A DNA stretch of 64,000 bases. It comes from Sporothrix humicola (lineage: Eukaryota; Ascomycota; Sordariomycetes; Ophiostomatales; Ophiostomataceae). Below, in pieces: positions 20,605 through 31,679 of the stretch; within the stretch, counting starts at the first letter, position 1, and each line of letters opens with the position of its first letter. The notes under the pieces are model-generated. The model was not told where the DNA came from. It made no database searches and saw nothing but the letters and a program-made list of their open reading frames with translations. The translations under genes and the position numbers were made by a program. The stretch lies in assembly GCA_021396245.1 (NCBI GenBank), contig WNYE01000040.1, positions 300,432-364,431 on the forward strand, in the 5' to 3' direction.

Positions 20605-22647
20605 ATGGACGCCGTTCTTCGCCAGTCCAAGGCTGTGTGCCCCTTCCTCAAGAAGGCCTCGCCGGCCACCCTCCGCGCTCTCTCGACCGCTTCCCGCCAG
20701 TCGGCTGCCGCTCCCGAGGCCCCCTCGGCCCTCATTGCCCCTTCGCCCTGCGGCGGCGCCCTGTCGAAGCTGCAGCTGCTTGCCGGCCGCTGCCCCGTCA
20801 TGGGCAAGGCCATGGCTGTCCAGGCCACGCGCATTGGCACCAGCCGCGTTGCCGCTAACAGCAGCATGGGCTACCGCGGTGTCGCCGCCTCGCTCTCGGC
20901 CGCTTTCTCAACTTCTGCCGGCCCCGCTTCGGCCGGTCGCAGCGCCGGTGCCCATGGTCTCCATGGCGCTGCTCCTCGGACCTGCCCTCATGCAGCCTCG
21001 GCTACGGCCTCGTCGACTCCCCGTGCCGCCCGCCTCCATACTAGCCGCTCCCAGGAGGCCAGAGCCGTCGACGGCCACGTTTTCAACGACAAGGGTATTC
21101 CGACTGGTATCCCCAGCGCCGCCAAGGTCCCCAAGTCTGCCAAGACTGCTGCTGCCAACAAGGCTTCGGCTACTGGCTATGCTGCGGCCCCGGCCATGAT
21201 GCAGACCAAGTTCGACTACGAGGGCTTCTACGAGGCCGAGCTTGACAAGAAGCACAAGGACAAGTCGTACCGCTACTTTAACAACATCAACCGTCTCGCC
21301 AAGGACTTCCCCCGCGCCCACATGGCCGACAAGGAGGACCGCGTCACCGTCTGGTGCGCCAACGACTATCTCGGCATGGGCAGCAACCCCCAGGTCTTGC
21401 GCACCATGCACGAGACCCTCGACGAGTACGGCGCCGGTGCCGGTGGCACCCGCAACATTTCGGGCCACAACCGCCACGCTGTCCACCTGGAGGAGACGGT
21501 CGCTCGCCTGCACGCCAAGGAGTCCGCCCTGGTCTTCAGCTCGTGCTACGTCGCCAACGATGCCACGCTGGCCACCCTCGGCAGCCGCATGCCGGGCTGC
21601 GTGATTCTGTCCGACAGCCTGAACCACGCCTCCATGATCCAGGGCATCCGTCATTCCGGCACCCAGAAGATTGTGTTCCGCCACAATGATGTCGAGGACC
21701 TCGAGGCCAAGCTGGCTGCTCTCCCTCTCAACGTCCCCAAGATTATTGCTTTCGAGTCCGTCTACAGCATGTGCGGCTCCATTGGCCCGATCGAGGCCAT
21801 TTGCGATCTGGCCGACAAGTACGGCGCCCTGACCTTCCTGGATGAGGTCCATGCCGTCGGCATGTACGGCCCGAACGGTGCCGGTGTTGCCGAGCACCTT
21901 GACTTTGACGCCCACGTCCAGGGCCGTCCCAGCGGTACCCTCATGGACCGCATCGACATTATTACTGGCACGCTCGGCAAGGCCTATGGCTGCGTCGGCG
22001 GCTACATTGCTGGCAGCTCGCAGCTTGTGGATATGATCCGCTCGCTCGCCCCCGGCTTTATCTTCACCACCTCGCTGCCCCCCGCAACCATGGCCGGCGC
22101 CCGCGCCGCCATTGAGTACCAGATGGGCTACGGCGGCGACCGCCGCCTGCAGCAGCTGCACACCCGCGCCGTCAAGGAGAGCCTGGCCGCGCGCGATATC
22201 CCCGTGATCCCCAACCCCTCGCACATTGTCCCCATTCTGGTCGGTGACGCCGAGGTCGCCAAGCAGGCCTCGGACATGCTGCTGCACGACCACCAGATTT
22301 ACGTCCAGTCCATCAACTATCCCACCGTCCCCGTCGGCCAGGAGCGTCTGCGCATCACCCCGACACCGGGCCACGTCAAGGAGTTCCGCGACCGCCTGGT
22401 CCACGCCGTCGACTCCATCTGGACCGAGCTCGGCATCCGCCGCACCTCGGATTGGGCCCGCCAGGTGCCCGGTGGCTTCCTTGGCGTTGGCGCCCCGCCT
22501 GCCGACGAGGACCGCCCGCTCTGGACCGACGAGCAGCTGGGCATCACCCAGGCCGTCCGGGAGCTGCAGCAGCAGAACAAGAAGGACTTGACTGAGGCCC
22601 TTCTTGCCCAGGAGCAGCAGTCGCCTGCTGCGTCTGCCACGGCCTAA
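20605..22647 (+). CDS. HEM1: 5-aminolevulinate synthase, mitochondrial
   Basis: A single exon of 680 codons plus stop. The enzyme is PLP-dependent and condenses glycine with succinyl-CoA in the mitochondrial matrix, the first step of heme synthesis. Family motifs are YRYFNNINRLAKDFPRAH, VWCANDYLGMG, GAGAGGTRNISGHN, SDSLNHASMIQGIR, FLDEVHAVGMYGPNGAG and TGTLGKAYGCVGGYIAGS, with the PLP lysine at residue 459. The first 190 residues are an Ala/Ser/Arg-rich presequence, longer than the core needs. They contain Cys-Pro heme-regulatory motifs at VCPFL (Cys12) and RCPVM (Cys63) and a third CP (RTCPHA). In the family such motifs let heme inhibit import or activity. The start sits in an ACCATGG context after a CT-rich, poly-A leader. 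Confidence 0.96.
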   Translation: MDAVLRQSKAVCPFLKKASPATLRALSTASRQSAAAPEAPSALIAPSPCGGALSKLQLLAGRCPVMGKAMAVQATRIGTSRVAANSSMGYRGVAASLSAAFSTSAGPASAGRSAGAHGLHGAAPRTCPHAASATASSTPRAARLHTSRSQEARAVDGHVFNDKGIPTGIPSAAKVPKSAKTAAANKASATGYAAAPAMMQTKFDYEGFYEAELDKKHKDKSYRYFNNINRLAKDFPRAHMADKEDRVTVWCANDYLGMGSNPQVLRTMHETLDEYGAGAGGTRNISGHNRHAVHLEETVARLHAKESALVFSSCYVANDATLATLGSRMPGCVILSDSLNHASMIQGIRHSGTQKIVFRHNDVEDLEAKLAALPLNVPKIIAFESVYSMCGSIGPIEAICDLADKYGALTFLDEVHAVGMYGPNGAGVAEHLDFDAHVQGRPSGTLMDRIDIITGTLGKAYGCVGGYIAGSSQLVDMIRSLAPGFIFTTSLPPATMAGARAAIEYQMGYGGDRRLQQLHTRAVKESLAARDIPVIPNPSHIVPILVGDAEVAKQASDMLLHDHQIYVQSINYPTVPVGQERLRITPTPGHVKEFRDRLVHAVDSIWTELGIRRTSDWARQVPGGFLGVGAPPADEDRPLWTDEQLGITQAVRELQQQNKKDLTEALLAQEQQSPAASATA

Positions 22648-25600
22648 CGCGGTTTCTATTACGCCGAGAGGGAAGCGATAGGGCAGGGTGGAGATTGGAG
22701 ATTCAGGTGGGAGGGGCCCGAGGCGGCCAAAAGGCGGGTCCGAGAATATCGCGAATTCAGAGTACTGGGTACTGGGGAATAAAGAAGGGAACAAATAGAT
22801 TGTGGCGGGATATGGCTGTGAAGCTGCGAGGTGTGAGACCATGGACCAAAAACAGAAAAGGGGCTGAGAGAATAAACAAGAATACGGATCGATCCAATCT
22901 CAATCTCACTTTTACTTTCATCGAGAGTGAAGGGGAAAGAGGGAGAGAGAGACGTTCGTTTTGCCTTGCTTTTGTCTTACCGCTTTTTTTCCTTGGCACC
23001 GAGTCTCCATCTGCTGTTTTGCTTTGCTGGCCCTATCCTTGTCTCTCCCTATCATGATCTATCTTGTCTCGTCTTTCTTTCGTCTCTGGTATCTGGCTCA
23101 CATTCTTTGGTCGTCTTGTTCGTGTCCTTGCGTCTCCCTTTCTCACCTTCTCACTCACCACCCCCCTGTCCCAGCCCTGGCAAAAAGCAACAGGGCAATC
23201 GGGCCCTTTGAATTGAGTTTTGGGTTTTGGGTTTTAAGGCGGCCCCCTCCTTGGGTCTAAGACACTTGGTCAAGCGTGCTCTCGCGCTTGGGTCTAGGTT
23301 TCTGGGCTGAGGTCTGGGTCGGTCTTAGTCCACCTCTCGCGTTACTGAAACTACTGGGGGGTGTCTACTTCCGCGCCATTGTTTGTCGTGTTTGGGCACA
23401 CACCTTCCCACTATATTACCTATTTATCATTCGTGCATTTTGCTGGGCGGGCGCCACTCTTATTTGCCTATCCTTTTATTTCTTTTTATTTTTTGTTCTC
23501 CTATTTTCTTTGCTTTTTTTGCCTTTAACGTTTTTCTCACTCGCCATTTGCTCATCTGCCATTTGCCTCTTACAAGTTCCATTTTCCTTTTGCCTTCTTT
23601 CTCACATGCTACTACGCAACACGGACCGGTTGGCGGTCTACCCTCTTTGGGGAGGTGTAGGCGCAGTTCGGCAGGTTTATTTTTGTGTCTGATGGTTTTA
23701 TGGAGAGCTTGTGTAAGAGGGATTGACAAAAGATTGGCAGAAAACGAGACGACAAAGGGGAGAACCTTGAAGAAGAACAAGGGGAAAAGAAGAAGTGAGA
23801 AAGAGAAAAAGAGAAAAAAAAAAAGAGAAGAAAAAGAAAGAAAAAGAGGGTCGTGCTCGCCTATTTTTTGAAGATCATTTTTGGTGCGTGAGAAAAGAAA
23901 CGTCAGAGATATGAACGTTTTGTTGTCTTGTCTTTTTTTCTGCAGTTCAACGTATCATGTATCTCTTGGAAGATACAGATGCTTTCATTTTAGGTAGTTC
24001 TCTTCGTCAATGTCCCATCGGACCGACCAAATACAGAAACTCCATCAGGATGCCCGCCACATGTTGTGAGCGTTGCATGACTACTGCACTCTTCTGGCCC
24101 TCGTTCCTACATTACGTTACCGACCCTGCATGTTGATTGTGAAGATATCCTCGGTCTTTGATTTTCGTTGATCCAAGTCACACAATTTTTGTGGCTTGTG
24201 TATTACTGGATTACTTGAGCACCTCTGCATCGATCTGCCGGTGAACGGCGTCCGCACTCCGGACAAAGTAGCATGAAAGCAGGACGAAAGCAGGACGAAA
24301 GCACGAAGATGATCCGGGTGATATTACTTGCGCAGAATCACAATCTCAATCGCGACCACCTCCAACAACTAACTGCCTGATCGGATGACACCGACACCGG
24401 GCAAAAGGGGCAGGCCCTACGACGGGACATGTGGTAAGGCAAGTCGTAGTGGTGGTGGTGACGAAGATGATGCGGATGACCAAGAGGGTGGGTGTGATAC
24501 TGATACAGATTCTGGTAATATTATGGTGGCGGGATCCATATGCCACGATGCGCCGAAGCGCAACAGCATAGGGCCGCGATCCGCGATCCATATCAGATGC
24601 TCAGACACTCAACCAGACATCGAGAACGTAGACACAGCCAACAAAATGAAAAATATGCGCGCTCGTGTTCGTACTCGGCGCCGCGCTTGCCTTCCTTCTT
24701 GCCCCAACTGCTGTCAATAGTCGACAGGGGTAAGCGAGATGCGGGAAAGAGGGGACAGGGACAAGGAACGAACAAGTCAATGATGGTCAGTAATGGCCGC
24801 AGAACTTGACTCAATAAGGCTGCAAAGAGGATCAAAAAAGGGTCACAGGCAATGGCCAACAGTCATGGGCAGCGGCGGCATGGAGAATGCCGCGACCCAA
24901 CCGTTGCACCTGCATCGCATCTGGAAGGAGGAATCTGGAAGGAGTCGAGGAGGGAAGGAGCGACCGGCGCGGTGGATACCCCGGGAAGGCGAGCAAGTAA
25001 AAACCAGATCGACCAGTCTTGGGACATGCAGAAACTGCCATTGACACGAGAAACGAAATAAAGCCGACGAAAACCAGGAGAAAAAGTCGCAAAGGGTGCG
25101 AAAGAACATGGCATTTCACACAGATTCATGACACGACGTGCAAATACACCCATCTGCCGTTGAAACAAACGCTGCCACGTGATATGCGTCAGGCTCTGTT
25201 TGGTGACGTCTGGCCAATCAGGATCCCCTAAACTGCCCCACAGCAAGGCTCGAACGGAGTGAAATATGACGCTAGTGCCCAAAGCGGTTTGAGGAGCGGA
25301 GACGGAGTGCCAAGAACCAGAATTTTGCTCCGTCTCCGTCGGAGCCTTATTACACATCAACATCCAATGTTGTCTGTTTTGCACCACAGTGCACCCCAAC
25401 GAGACGGTTGAACCACGACACTACGCCTTATGAACGAAGGAATACAAAAGCAAAGGGAACAACCATAACCCTACCTCCGTGATGTTGCGTCCTGACGCTC
25501 GGGTTAAGTTTAAGCTTCGGGAATTTATCTGATTCGTCTCTTTCGTCAGATTGAATTTCACCTTTCTTCTTGTGGCTTTTCTGTTTTCTTGTCTCATGCT

Positions 25601-27007
25601 CGTTTTGGTCTGAATGTACCGAGAGACTGTTTGCCTGCAGCCTGCTTCCTGCTTCCTTCAATCTTTCGACTCTCGTCTCTGTTGTCGACTCCCGTACATA
25701 TACCTGTACTCACGCGTTTTGTTCATTGCTCGTTTATTGTCGGGAATGCTGGAGCGGTCACCCGGAAAAGCAGATTCTCATTACACCGGTTCCTTGTTTG
25801 CTTGAGAGTGACCTTGCTCTTCCATTGCTCCTTCCTCTTTCTATTTTCTCATCTGCATCGCTCTTTCCTTACATCTGGGTCTCATCTGGGTCTCCTCTTT
25901 CATCGTCCCACGCCCCTGCATCTCCTTTATTTCCCTGAGCTTCTTGCAACACTCCCATCTTCTCACCTTTCATAATACCGTATCGCACGCTCACACCGCA
26001 CACTCCCCCCCTTCGGGCCCTGTATCCATCACACCCCCCTGGTCGTATCATCGTCAAAGAAAGGCTGCAAAAAGCTGCACAAGAAGAGACGCACGGGTAA
26101 TTCGCGCCGCCACAGCCATGCTGGTTTTCCGCGGACCGGCAACAACAACTCCGTAGCCGTCCTCTATCAATCTCGCACCAGCCTTCTTTGTCAGGCTTTG
26201 CACTGTCTTATTCATTCGATTTTCGGTAACCCGCCCAGTCTACCCAGCTTTCAAGTCGTGGGAGTCTGTCTATCGCAATCCCTTCCCCGGCCGACCTCAG
26301 CCTTTTGCCTGTCTCGCATCATCCCTTCCCAGCAGCTCTCAGCCCTCCCAAAGCCTCGACCGATCGGCTTTCGAACGGTTCTCGGTGTATCTCTTCCGTT
26401 TCTCGCTCTCTTCTCGCCTCCTCGTCTCGGGCGGCTTCCCCTTGTTCTTGTGTATTTTTTATATTTTCCTGTATTATTCTTTATTTTTATTTTCCTGCCC
26501 ATTCTCTTATTCACTTCTCTCGGCCTCACATTTTTGCTACTTGTACTGTCATCCTTTGGATGACGGCATCCCTGAGCGGCCTTTCCTAATCAAGTACTCC
26601 CCTTTCCTTGCCGTCGACCGTTGAGAAGCAGTCTTGAGGGCTCCTTGTCTAAGAGTCTAAGAGTTCCTGTGCCTGTCTTGGAGTGTCTGCTGGTCTGGCG
26701 CAAGTCTCGCGTCTCGCCTGTTTTATTTTTCATTTTTTCTTATTCCCTTTTCTGGCCTTGGCCCCCCTCCCCTTTCTTTAATTGGTTTTACTACTCTTGA
26801 GGTTTCTCGTGTTTGAACTTTGGTCATCGTGTTTCTTGTCCCCTCTCTTTCTCATCTTTCACCGTTCTTTTTTTGTCATGAGAATTTTGAGACATCGATA
26901 CTCGATTTTCAATATCCTAGAAGAAACAAAACAAAAAAGAAAACACGAAAGTGGTGACAGCCTCGTTATTCTCAAGGCGTCCTATTAGGACACAAAATAC
27001 AGAACCG
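22648..27007. other. 4.4-kb intergenic region with strand-skewed low-complexity tracts
   Basis: No supported gene. From about 22970 to 23690 the + strand is CT-rich, then from about 23700 to 23870 it is GA/A-rich, with runs such as GAGAAAAAGAGAAAAA. Around 24270-24305 there is a short tandem GAAAGCAGGAC. A CCAAT box is near 25212. From about 25570 to 26900 the + strand is again CT-rich and probably the leader of the Zn2Cys6 gene, with several short upstream open frames (one begins at ATG 26878). Long frames inside these tracts are composition artefacts. Confidence 0.5.
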
Positions 27008-30000
27008 ATGCTGCACTTATACCCAACCCAGACGCTTACGCCCACTCACAACACCCCCAACAACACCGCATCACTCCAACATACACCTTCACATACGCCA
27101 GCAGCGATGCTTCCTGTGAGCAAAAACAAAGGGCCTCGCGCTTGTTCGACATGCGCAAAGGCAAAAAGTCGTTGCGTGCCGGGCCCGGTGCCCAACATTT
27201 GCGAAAGGTAAGTAAGGGAGGCTTTGCGTCTGTGTTTGATTTTATCTTGATTTTTGAAATTTGTGAGGCCCAGGATGCGACCGTCAAGCTTAAGATCTCT
27301 TCTAACACACCTACAAAGATGTCATCGACTCAATAAGCCATGCGGTCTACAAACGCCAGCCCCACCGCGGAAGCGGCGTTTAGACGGTGGTATGGAAGGA
27401 GTCCGGGCGACAGGGGTGGCACAAAATGTCAACGGTGCTGCAAACGGAGGAACGCCGGGCCACCATAATGGCCACAATGGGCACCATGCCTCGGGCAACC
27501 CTCACATGGCCAACGGCCACACTGGTAATGGCCACACAACAGGCACCAAGGCACAACAGCGCGCGGCAACCAAGCCAACGCGCGTGGCAGAACTAGAGCG
27601 CCGCTTGGAGGACTTGACGTCACGGCTGGACTCGGTGAGTCGACAGCAGAAACTGCACAGCGAGATCAACCCGCCCGAGTCCAGCGACCCGAATCACCGC
27701 ACCAATCCGCTGGACATTTTCCGGCTCAAGGCGCACTGGGGCTACATGTACCCGGCGCGGCACATCTTCCCTGGCGACAATGTGTCCTACAGAGAGGAAG
27801 CTGCCGCGGAGGCAAACCAGCAGAAGGGGGGCTTTGGATCTCGCCAGGGTTCGTTTTCGCAGCAACAGCAGCACGCAGGTATCTCGCCACCTGTGACCGT
27901 TATTGCTTCGCCGACATCCAACTCCAACGCACACAACGGCGGCTCGTCTGCACCAGCATCCAACGGCGGCGATCGGGACAAGGACGACCCGACACCACCA
28001 TGCACATTGATCCCTTCGTTTGTCATACCGGGCCAGCGCCAGTATTTCCACCAGGCAGCGGCGGCGGCGGACGCAAAGAAGTATAAGGACGCAGCGGCCA
28101 ACATTGCCACAGCCGCCGCAGCAGCCTCAAAGCAGCAGCAGCGCTACTACCCACCAACTTCCATGAATGGCGGCGACGGTGCGCCAACACCAGCTAGCCT
28201 GCCTCCTCTCAACTCAGTGAACATGACGCCGGACAATATCTGGCCCAACAACGAGGAGGCCGAGGTTATGCTGTCCGAGTTCCGCAAGTTTATGATGCCG
28301 CTCTTCCCCTTTGTCATTATTCCTGAGTACATTACCTCGGAGCAGCTGCGCTGTGGCCGCCCGACGTTGTGGAAGTCGGTCATGATGGCGGCGTGCCACT
28401 TGGACGGGTCACGCCAGATCGTCATGGGAAATCAGCTGCTGGGTGAGCTGGCGGCCGCTGCTTTCCTGCAACCGCGCCGGACTTTGGACATGCTGCAGGC
28501 TGTGCTGGTTCTGATCGGCTGGTTCCACTACAACATCAACAGCTTCCAGTTGATCAACTTCTTTTATTTGGCGCGGGCCATGTGTGTGTCGCTCGGCATC
28601 AGCGAGCCCTTGCCGCCTCTTGTGGCACCACCTCGGCACAAGAAGGCGGGAGCCGCTGGTGGAACAGGAGCAGCCACCGGAGCCAGTGCCAACAGCACAG
28701 GTGGCGATACCCCTGGCGGCGGGTTCAACAATGCAGGCCGCAACAGCGCTCAGCCTTCCGACAACGACGGTAACGACTGCAGCCCGCTGCGCCAGACGAC
28801 CGAGTACCCACCTGTCGCGCTCGAACAGATGCGCACGTTCGCCGGCACCTTTTACCTGGTCGCCCTGTCGACAACAACCAACAAGCGGCCCGACATTATG
28901 ATGAACACGGCGTACCTCGAGACGTGCTGCCAGGTGCTCGAGCGCCAGATGGAGTACCCGTCCGACGCGTACCTGCTGCAGCTTGTGCGCATCCAGCAAC
29001 TCAGCCAGTCCATCTCGGTGGCCTATTCGCTGCGCACCGATGGCATGCAGATGGGCATGTCGCTGCGGCACATGATGCAGAACTTGCGGCAGCAGATTGA
29101 GTCGTTCAAAAAGCAGATGCCCGAGGCGTATCACAACGATGGTAAGTTTTTGGGAAGGGACTATAAGACGAGAAGAAGGCAGTGTAACCTTATAATCCGA
29201 ATGGCAACACGAGCTGTGCTGCTTATGGAGGGAATCACTTCTTTTCTTGGCGCTGATTACTATGAACTGTTCACTAATATTTTTTTTTCCTCATCACAGT
29301 CAACCTTGTCGGTCACGTCCACACAGCCGAGATCCTGCTGTACGAAGCCGGTCTCCAAGAAGCCAGCAGCAATCCTGTGCTACATAACGAACCCATGTCG
29401 GCCAGTGACCGGCTGGAGCTGTTGTGGGCCTGTACCTATGCCATCAAGGACCTGATGCGAAACCGCTTCCAGGACCACATTACTGACCAGCCGCGCTTCC
29501 TGTGTCTATCGTCGTTTGATTTCATGTTTGCTTTCTTGACCGCCCTCAAGCTCATGACGCTGCAGGCACCCGGGTGGGATGGCCGTCGTGTGCGCGCCGA
29601 ATTGGCCTTTGATGACCTGATCGACCGCCAAATTTTGGACCTGCAGCTGCTCGCCGAGCGCCGCAGCCAGAACCGGTTCCGCATTTCTCCGGAAGAGCCT
29701 CTTCGTCTCAGCAAGCCAGCGGGGGCAGGATCTACCACAGAAGGACCTGGAGCAGCAGGCGAGGTTCCGTCTTCGGCCACGGCCACAAGTGAGCACGGCA
29801 GCCGGAGTGGCTCATCCAGTCGCAGCACCAGCGCCAGCGGGTCACCCGCAAATAGCAGCGTTGATGCCGCTGGCGAAGATGATAACACACCAACCAACAA
29901 TGCCAACACGAGCGCAAAGTCAAATGGCAACACAAGCCAAGGAAACAATGGTGGTAAAAACACCAACGACTCTACCAAGCCACCAAACAATGGCCGCCCT

Positions 30001-30681
30001 GTGTTGGACCCTCGCCACGATCCTTTCACCCGTCTAGCCGAGCGTCTGATTGAGCTCAAGGCGATGATCTCAAAGGAGCTCGATAGACTGCCGGGGAACA
30101 GCAGTGGAGCTCTGCACCCGCTCATCAATGGTGCGGGACCGGCCAACACTATGGGCCCCTTGCCGTTTGCCTCAATGATGGATGCTGTTCCGGGTGGATC
30201 GTCTGCACGTGTTGAGCCGGGCCAAGAACAAGGTCCTGTGCAACAGCAGCAGCAGCAACAGCAGCACCCAGACATGGACACGGAGATGATCTCAAACTCG
30301 CCGTCAACGATCCATGTTGCAGGGCCCGGTATTCCTGGTGTCCCGGGCAATATGAACGTTGACCACCAACAGGTTCACCAACAGCAGCAACATCAGCAAA
30401 ATGCTCACCAGCAGCAGTACAACCAGTTTGCACAGCAGGCGCCGCCGCACTTGGCCCCACCGGGCGCCATGGCCGCCACAGCTCCCGATGCGCCGTTTGA
30501 CGCGATCGCCATTAACGCCGAGCCGATCCTCAGCTTTGCCGACGCCACCATTGACTACATGCAGAACCTGGACGGCCCAGGGTTCCCGGACCTGTTCAAC
30601 GCGCCCGGCTGGGAGTCGTACATGGACGCCAACATGGGTACCCCGTCATTCTACGATTCCTGGGGTCAGATGAACTTGTAG
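27008..30681 (+). CDS. Zn2Cys6 fungal transcription factor
   Basis: Three exons, 27008-27207, 27319-29141 and 29300-30681, encode 1134 aa. If the ATG at 27107 is used the protein is 1101 aa; that start directly precedes the DNA-binding domain, so the first 33 residues are uncertain. The zinc cluster is Cys46, 49, 56, 65, 68 and 75 (ACSTCAKAKSRC, CERC, NKPC), followed by a basic linker PPRKRR. The first intron splits the Arg67 codon between the fourth and fifth cysteines. A coiled stretch VAELERRLEDLTSRLDSV follows, then the fungal middle homology region from about residue 375 (FRKFMMPLFPFVIIPEY, LDMLQAVLVLIGWFHYN, FYLARAMCVSLGIS). The C-terminal part is Gln/Asn/Ser-rich with polyglutamine. 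It should bind DNA as a nuclear dimer. The target genes cannot be read from the sequence. Confidence 0.9.
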
Positions 30682-31679
30682 AACGACTCGGAACGGCGGC
30701 ACCTAGCATTCGACACTGAGTTTGCCAAGACCGATGCAGACAACCTTTTGGTCGCCTGCACTCTCGGTCGAGGACATTATCCTGGGTAGCCTGGGTAGGG
30801 TTCTTGGCCATCCCGTGTGGATGCGGAGAATTTATCCCCCCTCCTCTGGACATCTATATGCTCGTTTATATAAATGCGCTGCCAATGTTGGGTTCTTCCC
30901 TTTTCGCCGGATTTATCCGCAAGAGAGCCCAAGAACACGACAGAACAGATGGGATAAGGACTCTGGGTATTTACCCGAATCTGCCAAACGAATAAAATAA
31001 AAAGACAAAAAACACAACAAAAGGGGGTAGGAACAAACTGGCGTCGGGTTGATCTAGGATGATATTTTGGATATTTTGATCCTTTTTTCTGGATTTCTTC
31101 TTTTCTTTGATTTATGATACCATGCTTTGAGAGTAACTACTCTACAAAGAGGGACGACCTAATTTTTGGGACGGGTTTTGTACATGATTTCATCGGTTTT
31201 TATTTTGGTCTCATCTCGTATTCATTTTCATTTCCTTTGCTTTTATCCCAAGTTGGGCACAGTACAAAGACGTTTTGTTCATAGACTTGTTGATTTGCGG
31301 CTGTTTATATTTTTGCAGACAATCACAGCACATTCATACTTACACATACATTGGATATCACTCGTGCCATGCCAAGGTGGGCAATCAAAAGCTGGTATTA
31401 CTGGGATACTACTGGTAAAAACCCGGCAATATACGACGTACTGTGGTCAAGACCGGGAGACGACCATGTGCCATGTGCCAATGCACAAAAACTATCGACG
31501 CGGACGTGGGGAAATGGTCGAGCGGTGCAGCGGAGACGCAGAGATTGGGGGACAGACTGATATATATACAAACCGGCTGAAGAGAAAGAAAGTTTCCAGG
31601 TGGGACAGCTTCTGGGACCCTCACTTACGACAATTGACACTCATCCAGCAGCAAGTAGTCAACACGGCCAACAGACACC
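30682..31679. other. Intergenic: Zn2Cys6 3' region and GH30 promoter
   Basis: No supported gene. The stretch from about 30990 to 31250 is A/T-rich and is probably the 3' UTR region of the transcription factor. The 400 bases before the GH30 start hold only short frames. I cannot point to a specific operator. Confidence 0.45.

Noticed and set aside
20908..22842. 644-codon open frame on the minus strand opposite HEM1
   Set aside because: It is the antisense shadow of a GC-rich, codon-biased gene. Its product is Gly/Val/Ala-rich with no motifs.
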